Source: Hyphomicrobiales bacterium
GTDB lineage: Bacteria; Pseudomonadota; Alphaproteobacteria; Rhizobiales; Beijerinckiaceae
DNA: 10,294 nt
Assembly (NCBI GenBank): GCA_028290125.1
Contig: JAQGKM010000308.1
Span: 1-10,294, forward strand
Direction: 5' to 3'
Below the pieces are notes generated by a model. It ran no database searches, was not told where the DNA came from, and saw nothing but the letters and a program-made list of their open reading frames with translations. Both the position numbers and the translations under genes were made by a program. Of the stretch, positions 6,176 to 10,294 are shown one piece after another. The number at the start of each line of letters is the position of its first letter. The first letter of the stretch is position 1.

Positions 6176-6233
6176 CTTGAACGGCCCCGAGGGGCGCGCG
6201 CTCCCGCTGAGCAGTCATAAAGGCCAAGCATCG

Positions 6234-6908
6234 ATGTTGGACAATTCCTCGGTCACAGCCGCTGACATTATCGCGACCTTCCGCGCCAGCATCGACAAGC
6301 GGCAGGCCTTCGAGGCGCCCTACCCGCATTATCTCGTCGACAATCTGATGCCCGCGTCCGTCGCGAAGGAGCTGAACGAGCTTCCCTTTGCAGCGCCGAC
6401 GCTCGATGGCGTTTCGGGCCGCCGCGAGCTGCACAACGACCAGCGCTCCTACTTCGACGCCGAAGCCATGCAGCGCTTCCCCGTCATGCGCCCGATCGCC
6501 GACGCGCTTCAGTCGCCGGAAGTCACCAGCGCGATTGCGGCAGCCTTCAACGCGCCGATCGACGACACTTACCTGCGCCTCGAATATGCGGTCGACACCG
6601 ACGGCTTCTGGCTGGAGCCGCACACCGATCTCGGCGTGAAGAAATTCACATGCCTGATCTATCTGTCGGACCTCCCCGGCCACGACGAACTCGGCACCGA
6701 CATCTATGCCGACAAGGACACGCACTTCGGACGTTCGCCGTTCAAGCAGAACAGCGCGATGATCTTCGTGCCCACCGACAGCACCTGGCACGGCTTCGAG
6801 AAGCGTCCGATCAACGGCCTGCGCAAGTCGGTGATCCTGAACTACGTGACGCGCGACTGGCGCGCCCGCGAACAGCTCTCCTTCCCGGATGCGACGGTGC
6901 GTGTGTAA
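6234..6908 (+). CDS. 2-oxoglutarate/Fe(II)-dependent oxygenase family protein
   Basis: This encodes 224 residues with a double-stranded beta-helix oxygenase signature. The iron triad is visible: H130 and D132 in WLEPHTDLG, then H186 in TWHGFEK; R197 in LRKSVILNYV is suited to bind the 2-oxoglutarate carboxylate, with R191 as an alternative. The core strands TCLIYLSDL and SAMIFVP fit the prolyl-4-hydroxylase-like branch. An N-terminal motif, FEAPYPHYLVDNLMP, is common in bacterial members acting on small molecules or as peptide/sugar tailoring enzymes. The substrate cannot be read from sequence. The frame is open to a TTG at 6177, but the ATG at 6234 has AAAGG at 6219-6223 and begins close to the conserved region, so it is chosen. 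The gene stands alone, divergent from trxB, and is followed by a large palindromic repeat. Hydroxylase activity is an inference from the preserved metal ligands. Confidence 0.83.
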   Translation: MLDNSSVTAADIIATFRASIDKRQAFEAPYPHYLVDNLMPASVAKELNELPFAAPTLDGVSGRRELHNDQRSYFDAEAMQRFPVMRPIADALQSPEVTSAIAAAFNAPIDDTYLRLEYAVDTDGFWLEPHTDLGVKKFTCLIYLSDLPGHDELGTDIYADKDTHFGRSPFKQNSAMIFVPTDSTWHGFEKRPINGLRKSVILNYVTRDWRAREQLSFPDATVRV

Positions 6909-6941
6909 CACGCGCCCTTCACGCTGGTTGAACATGCGTGC

Positions 6942-7026
6942 CTGGATTGCTTCGCTCTGCTCGCAATGACGGGCTGATAGACGCGACTCTTTCCGCCGTC
7001 ATTGCGAGCGAAGCGAAGCAATCCAG
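6942..7026. repeat. Large palindromic intergenic repeat
   Basis: Two 31-nt arms, 6942-6972 and 6996-7026, are inverted copies matching at 29 of 31 positions, with a 23-nt spacer. Arms read CTGGATTGCTTCGCT followed by a TCGCAATGACGG end. This unit (TTCGCTCGCAATGACGG and its complement) occurs as a dispersed palindromic repeat in Bradyrhizobium/Rhodopseudomonas-type genomes. It sits between convergent genes, 33 bp after the oxygenase stop and 28 bp before the ELM1 stop, and could fold as an RNA hairpin ending transcription in both directions. Confidence 0.85.
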
Positions 7027-7054
7027 AAGGCCGCGCGTGGGGCCTGCGCCGTTC

Positions 7055-8089
7055 TCAGATCCCCTTAAACGCCAGATACCTTTTCACCACCTCGCGCGCG
7101 ATCTGCGCCGTCGCGTCGACCGGCTCATAGGTCCAGCGCTCGTTCATCCAGCCTGCGGGGCGTACGGTGGGCAGGCGCCGCACGGCGCCGGCCACGACCA
7201 GCCCATCAATGAAGCCGCTCATCTTGGTCGAACCGCCGGTCGGCTCATAAACATGCACCGGCGCGCCGGTTGATGCGGCTTCGCCCACCATGTTGACGCT
7301 GTCGCCCGTGACCACGATGGCGTGCGCATGTGCGAGGATCTGGCCGTAGGGATTATCGCCCGTCCCGTCCCACACGAAGGCGTTCTGCGGCGCGCCGCTG
7401 ATCGCCACGGCGGCGCGGATCGATTTCAATAGTTCGGGCGGCGTGCGACGCGAGGGCGTCACCATCAGGCCGTATCCGGCCCGCAGGCTTTCCAGCGCGA
7501 CCTCCGCGAGGCGATAGAAGTCGTTGGCCTCGAAGCGATGGCTGCCGCTGTCGCCGCCCAGCACCATGCCGATGCGCTTCTCCGGAAGCGCCGCAAGACG
7601 CGGGTCCGTATCCGCACGCGCGGCTGCAAGAACCGAGGGCCGCATGTGATGGGGCGACGTCAGCGTGACCAGCACATTGTCGCCGCGCAGGCGGTCGTGC
7701 TCGGGCGCCCAGATGAGATCGGCCGACTTTGCGCCGCTGCGCGGATCCTGCAGGAACACCGTGAAAGTGGTGCGCGGCGCGGCTTTCTTGATGGCGCGCA
7801 GATACGGCACCGTTGTGCGTCCCGACGCGAAGACGATGTCGGGCGCGGGCCCGCTCAGCGGCGAACCGGGAATGCGCACGCCCTCGATTGGATCAATCGG
7901 CCCCCAGGGCGCGAAGAAAGCGAAGAAGGGTCGTGGCTGCACCGGGCGCATCTCGGGATCGAGGCCGAGTTCATGCGCGACACCGAGGCAGTTCACCTCG
8001 TGGCCGATCTTGCCCGATTGCAGGATCCAGGCGCGCACGCCAGCGGGAAGTCGCGCCGGCGCGAGCGCATCCGTGTCATGTCTGTTCAT
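7055..8089 (-). CDS. Mitochondrial-fission ELM1 family protein (DUF1022)
   Basis: This encodes 344 residues of the ELM1 family, named from a plant mitochondrial division factor and widespread in alphaproteobacteria. Visible family blocks are RAWILQSGKIGHEVNCLGVAHEL (written here as RAWILQSGK and GHEVNCLGVA), PDIVFASGRTTVPYLRAIK, TVFLQDPR, WAPEHDRL, MVLGGDSGSHRF, LMVTPSRRTP, VVTGDSVNMVGEA and GAPVHVYEP. The fold is expected to be of the GT-B glycosyltransferase kind, and the GDSVNM and YEP regions resemble nucleotide-sugar-binding loops; the bacterial function is not established. There is no signal peptide, so it is cytoplasmic or peripheral. The frame is open to 8188, but that extension crosses a strong hairpin and the stop region of the upstream gene; the ATG at 8089 (MNRHDTDAL) is preferred although its Shine-Dalgarno (AGCGAG) is weak. 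It is last in a leftward series after greA and the 8145-8612 gene. Confidence 0.87.
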   Translation of the reverse strand: MNRHDTDALAPARLPAGVRAWILQSGKIGHEVNCLGVAHELGLDPEMRPVQPRPFFAFFAPWGPIDPIEGVRIPGSPLSGPAPDIVFASGRTTVPYLRAIKKAAPRTTFTVFLQDPRSGAKSADLIWAPEHDRLRGDNVLVTLTSPHHMRPSVLAAARADTDPRLAALPEKRIGMVLGGDSGSHRFEANDFYRLAEVALESLRAGYGLMVTPSRRTPPELLKSIRAAVAISGAPQNAFVWDGTGDNPYGQILAHAHAIVVTGDSVNMVGEAASTGAPVHVYEPTGGSTKMSGFIDGLVVAGAVRRLPTVRPAGWMNERWTYEPVDATAQIAREVVKRYLAFKGI

Positions 8090-8102
8090 GGCTCGCTGTG
8101 TA

Positions 8103-8140
8103 ACGCCCACGCGCGGTCTTTCATAGACCGCCGCGGGCGT
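8103..8140. terminator. Strong intergenic hairpin between the 8145-8612 gene and the ELM1 gene
   Basis: GCGGTCT (8113-8119) pairs with AGACCGC (8125-8131) around a 5-nt loop. The stem continues, after a one-base bulge at 8112 and one mismatch (8109/8134), to ACGCCC/GGGCGT (8103-8108/8135-8140), for 15 pairs in all. On the minus strand it starts just after the upstream stop and ends 13 nt before the ELM1 ATG. There is no T-run, so it may be a processing or stability element and not a full terminator. Confidence 0.55.
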
Positions 8141-8144
8141 TCGT

Positions 8145-8612
8145 TCACGAGCCCGACGAGAGCCGGTTGCGCAGCCAGCCGCCGGCATGCAGGCCGAGCT
8201 GGCGCATGCGGCGCTGCTCCTCGATTTCGATCGGCAGGCTCGCGACCGTCGTCCAGGCGGTCACGTTGGAGGGCACCGAGGCGGACGCCACGACGCGGCC
8301 GCGCTGATCGACGACGACGCCCTCGCTCAGCATGTAGTCGTTTTCGCTCTCGCGCCCCAGGCCGGTGGTGGTCGGCAAGTTGACGGCAAGGATGCGCACG
8401 ACGAGCGTCAGCCCGCGCGGATCGCCGGGATTGATCTGCCCCGCAAAAGCGCTGGCGATGCCAGGCGTGACGGCGGCTTCGACGCGGCGTGCGAAGGTCG
8501 GATAGCCCTGCGCGGCGATCGCCGAAGCGTCGACGCTCACGGCGCGGTATTGAGCCGCCGCCGGCGCGATGGACGCGGCGAGCAGGGCAGTGGCGGCAAG
8601 GATCATGCGCAT
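8145..8612 (-). CDS. Small exported protein of unknown function
   Basis: This encodes 155 residues. The start is the ATG at 8612, preceded by CGGAGG with a 5-nt gap, an excellent ribosome-binding site; the frame is open to 8792, but that extension runs through palindromic repeat DNA and reads as low-complexity sequence. Residues 1-20 (MRMILAATALLAASIAPAAA) form a signal peptide with cleavage before QYRAV, so the product is probably periplasmic. The mature protein has no cysteine. It contains a region of alternating hydrophobic residues (RGLTLVVRILAVNLP, then a YMLSEGVVVDQRGRVVASAS block) that suggests a beta-sandwich, and ends with a basic amphipathic helix (EEQRRMRQLGLHAGGWLRNRL). I do not recognise a family by name. 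It lies between greA and the ELM1 gene on the same strand, separated from both by structured DNA, so cotranscription is uncertain. Confidence 0.75.
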   Translation of the reverse strand: MRMILAATALLAASIAPAAAQYRAVSVDASAIAAQGYPTFARRVEAAVTPGIASAFAGQINPGDPRGLTLVVRILAVNLPTTTGLGRESENDYMLSEGVVVDQRGRVVASASVPSNVTAWTTVASLPIEIEEQRRMRQLGLHAGGWLRNRLSSGS

Positions 8613-8669
8613 GGAAACCTCCGGGCTGGCGTGGCCATAACGCACGGAGGCCGGAGTTGTTCGGTTAGT

Positions 8670-8801
8670 CCCTCTCCCATCGGGAGAGGGCGGACTCGGG
8701 GCGAAGCCCCGAGCCGGGGTGAGGGGTTTGCGTCGTTGCAAGCTGACGCCGCAACCCCTCATCAGTCCGCTCCGCGGACAGCTTCTCCCCAAGGGAGAAG
8801 C
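8670..8801. repeat. Composite palindromic intergenic element downstream of greA
   Basis: Four short hairpins lie in a row: CCCTCTCCC/GGGAGAGGG (8670-8678/8682-8690), CTCGGGGC/GCCCCGAG (8695-8702/8706-8713), GTCCGC/GCGGAC (8765-8770/8774-8779) and CTTCTCCC/GGGAGAAG (8782-8789/8793-8800). In addition TGAGGGGTTTGCG (8720-8732) is the inverted copy, with one extra base, of CGCAACCCCTCA (8750-8761), so two related repeat units face each other. Units of the CCCTCTCC...GGTGAGGGG and AACCCCTCA...TTCTCCCC kind are common dispersed intergenic repeats in Hyphomicrobiales. Position after the greA stop suggests they can end or protect its transcript. Confidence 0.8.
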
Positions 8802-8811
8802 GGGCGCCCGC

Positions 8812-9285
8812 CTACTTGTAAGCCACCTTCGTCACTTCATAGCTCTTGCCGCCGCCGGGCGTGTTCACCTCGACGGTGTCGCCGACCTTCTTGCCGATCA
8901 GCGCGCGGGCGATCGGGCTGGTGATCGAGACCTTGCCCTCTTTCACATCGGCTTCGTTCTCGCCGACGATCTGGTAGGACTTCTCGTCCTCGGTGTCCTC
9001 GTCGATGAGCGTCACCGTGGCCCCGAATTTGATCGTATCGCCCGACAGCTTGGACACGTCGATGACCTCGGCGCGCGAGATCTTGTCCTCGAGCTCGGCA
9101 ATGCGCCCCTCGTTATGGGACTGCGATTCCTTGGCCGCGTGATATTCGGCGTTTTCGGACAGGTCGCCATGCGAGCGCGCTTCGGAGATCGCCGCGATGA
9201 TGCGCGGGCGATCCTCCTGCTGGCGCCGTTTCAGCTCGGCTTCCAGCGCCGCATAGCCCAAAACGGTCATGGGAAACTTGTCCAT
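8812..9285 (-). CDS. greA: Transcription elongation factor GreA
   Basis: GreA enters the secondary channel of stalled, backtracked RNA polymerase and stimulates cleavage of the transcript 3' end so that elongation restarts. With the ATG at 9285 it has 157 residues, exactly the normal size. The N-terminal coiled coil covers about 1-75 (LEAELKRRQQEDRPRIIAAI; the tip DLSENAEYHAAKE at 41-53 with the acidic D41 and E44 that hold the catalytic magnesium; then RIAELEDKISRAEVID). The C-terminal globular domain follows (FGATVTLID, YQIVGENEAD, SPIARALIGKKVGDTVEV). The frame is open to 9441, but that would add 52 non-conserved residues. A GAAAGAG stretch lies about 8 nt upstream. It is downstream of carB on the same strand, an arrangement typical of Hyphomicrobiales. 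Its stop codon abuts a 12-bp palindrome (8800-8811). Confidence 0.97.
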   Translation of the reverse strand: MDKFPMTVLGYAALEAELKRRQQEDRPRIIAAISEARSHGDLSENAEYHAAKESQSHNEGRIAELEDKISRAEVIDVSKLSGDTIKFGATVTLIDEDTEDEKSYQIVGENEADVKEGKVSITSPIARALIGKKVGDTVEVNTPGGGKSYEVTKVAYK

Positions 9286-9441
9286 CGTGCGTCTCTTTCC
9301 GAATTCTGTCCTTGAGCGCTGCGGGAGAGATCCTGCGACGCCGACAAAAATAATCCCCGGTCGCGAAGCTGAAAGGCCTCGCGAGCCGCGGACATGCCAG
9401 GGGTGATCGGCTGGGCCGAGGCCCGTTCGGTCACCGTTCAT

Positions 9442-9458
9442 GAGGGGCCTAGCCCCTC
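9442..9458. terminator. Short hairpin after carB
   Basis: GAGGGGC (9442-9448) and GCCCCTC (9452-9458) form a perfect 7-bp stem with a 3-nt loop directly after the carB stop. No T-run follows on the minus strand, so termination is likely weak. The remaining gap to greA (9286-9441) includes an A/T-rich patch at 9346-9355 that could belong to a greA promoter, but no clear pair of hexamers was seen. Confidence 0.4.
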
Positions 9459-9459
9459 C

Positions 9460-10294
9460 TCAGGTGAAATAATCCTGCAGCGCCCGTACCTCGAGATCAC
9501 CGCCCTTGTAGGCCTTGATGCCCTGAGACGCCGCCACCGCTCCTGCTAGAGTGGTGTAGTAGGGCACCTTATGCAAGAGGGCCGCGCGGCGGAGCGACCG
9601 CGAATCCGAGAGCGCCTGCGCCCCCTCGGTCGTGTTGAACACGAGCTGGACGCCGCCGTTCTTGATCGAATCGACGACGTGCGGCCGACCTTCCGAGACC
9701 TTGTTGATCTTCTCGGCGCGCACGCCCTGGCCTTCCAGATATTTCTGCGTGCCGCTGGTCGCGACGATGCGGAAGCCGAGGCTGGACAGCATGCGCATGG
9801 TCTCGAGAACGCGCGGCTTGTCGGCGTCGCGCACCGAGACGAAGACGCAGCCTTCCGTCGGCACCTTGGCGCCGGCGCCGAGCTGGCTCTTGGCGAAGGC
9901 CACTTCGAACGAGCGGTCGAGGCCGATGACTTCGCCGGTGGAGCGCATCTCCGGCCCGAGCACCGTATCGACGCCCGGGAAGCGCGCGAAGGGGAACACC
10001 GCTTCCTTCACGCCGACATGGTCGAACCCGCCGGGCTTCAGGTTGAAGCTCGCGAGACTCTCGCCCGCCATGATGCGCGAGGCGATCTTGGCGATCGGCT
10101 TGCCGATGACCTTGGCGACGAACGGTACCGTGCGCGAGGCGCGCGGGTTCACTTCAAGCACGTAGATCTCGCCGTCCTTGAGCGCATATTGCACATTCAT
10201 CAGGCCGCCGACGTCGAGCGCCAGCGCCATCTTGGCGGTCTGCTCTTCAAGCTTCTTGATCGTCTCGGGCGAGAGCGAGCGCGGCGGCAGCGAG
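9460..10294 (-). CDS. carB: Carbamoyl-phosphate synthase large subunit, C-terminal part
   Basis: The large subunit makes carbamoyl phosphate from glutamine-derived ammonia, bicarbonate and two ATP, feeding pyrimidine and arginine synthesis. About 277 C-terminal residues of a roughly 1100-residue protein are visible; the gene continues past the right edge. The first part is the end of the second ATP-grasp half (SLPPRSLSPETI, then LDVGGLMNVQYALKDGEIYV, and the metal-binding EVNPRASRTVPFVAKVIGKP). The last 130 or so residues are the MGS-like allosteric domain (GCVFVSVRDADKPRVLE, SLGFRIVATSGTQKYLEGQGV, VFNTTEGA, SDSRSLRRAAL, PYYTTLAGAVAASQGI), where UMP and related effectors bind in characterised enzymes. 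It ends with LQDYFT at a TGA (9460-9462), and greA follows on the same strand after 174 bp. Confidence 0.97.
   Translation of the reverse strand, partial: SLPPRSLSPETIKKLEEQTAKMALALDVGGLMNVQYALKDGEIYVLEVNPRASRTVPFVAKVIGKPIAKIASRIMAGESLASFNLKPGGFDHVGVKEAVFPFARFPGVDTVLGPEMRSTGEVIGLDRSFEVAFAKSQLGAGAKVPTEGCVFVSVRDADKPRVLETMRMLSSLGFRIVATSGTQKYLEGQGVRAEKINKVSEGRPHVVDSIKNGGVQLVFNTTEGAQALSDSRSLRRAALLHKVPYYTTLAGAVAASQGIKAYKGGDLEVRALQDYFT

Noticed and set aside
5158..6180. A 340-codon open frame on the plus strand opposite trxB
   Set aside because: It is antisense to the well-supported trxB and reads as a compositional shadow with no domain.
5925..6935. A 336-codon open frame on the minus strand opposite the oxygenase gene
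   Set aside because: It overlaps the iron-triad oxygenase and the trxB upstream region, has no recognisable motif and no reasonable start context.
6938..7273. A 111-codon plus-strand frame starting near the palindromic repeat
   Set aside because: Its first part is a translation of the repeat itself (a well-known source of false small proteins such as SARND and VIASEAKQS), and the rest is antisense to the ELM1 gene.
7538..8383. A 281-codon plus-strand frame across the ELM1 gene and its upstream neighbour
   Set aside because: It is antisense to two better-supported genes and ends in a low-complexity arginine-rich stretch.
8670..8801. A CRISPR array or transposon end
   Set aside because: The repeats are adjacent hairpins of different sequence with no regular spacer units, no cas genes, no transposase and no flanking target duplication that I can see.
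9286..9441. A 52-residue N-terminal extension of GreA from an ATG at 9441
   Set aside because: GreA is normally about 157 residues, which the start at 9285 gives exactly. The extension has no conserved sequence and begins in the hairpin behind carB.

Overview
The window looks like chromosomal core sequence of a GC-rich alphaproteobacterium, most likely in the order Hyphomicrobiales (Rhizobiales). Four things point there: the carB/greA linkage on one strand, a thioredoxin reductase gene overlapping a LysR gene of the LsrB/VtlR type, a bacterial ELM1-family gene, and two kinds of palindromic intergenic repeat seen in that group. There is no sign of phage, plasmid, insertion sequence, CRISPR or tRNA/rRNA genes.

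Layout from left to right. Positions 1-368 (+) hold the 3' end of a YchJ-family SEC-C gene. Positions 552-974 (+) hold a lower-GC gene for a small exported protein, which meets pth stop to stop with no gap. Positions 975-2715 (-) hold, in transcription order, a coiled-coil membrane protein gene, rplY (ribosomal protein L25/CTC) and pth (peptidyl-tRNA hydrolase). A hairpin with a T-tract precedes rplY and another separates rplY from pth. Positions 2900-3856 (+) hold msrP, the periplasmic methionine sulfoxide reductase catalytic subunit. Positions 4052-5958 (-) hold trxB followed by the overlapping LysR gene. Positions 6234-6908 (+) hold a 2-oxoglutarate/Fe(II)-type oxygenase, divergent from trxB. 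A large palindromic repeat lies at 6942-7026. Positions 7055-10294 (-) hold, in transcription order, the 3' end of carB, greA, a small exported protein and an ELM1-family protein, with structured intergenic DNA between them.

Two themes connect the genes. One is basic information processing and biosynthesis (carB, greA, rplY, pth). The other is redox maintenance: TrxB reduces cytoplasmic thioredoxin, the LysR regulator is probably translated in coupling with it, and MsrP repairs oxidised methionine in the periplasm. The divergent oxygenase may belong with these, but nothing in the sequence proves it.

I did not find a convincing undescribed multi-gene system. The points most worth a second look are the hairpin leader of rplY, the terminator between rplY and pth, the low-GC exported-protein gene, msrP without an adjacent msrQ, and the composite palindromic elements. 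Several starts were moved inward from the longest reading frame on ribosome-binding-site and family-length grounds: rplY, trxB, the oxygenase, the ELM1 gene, the 8145-8612 gene and greA.
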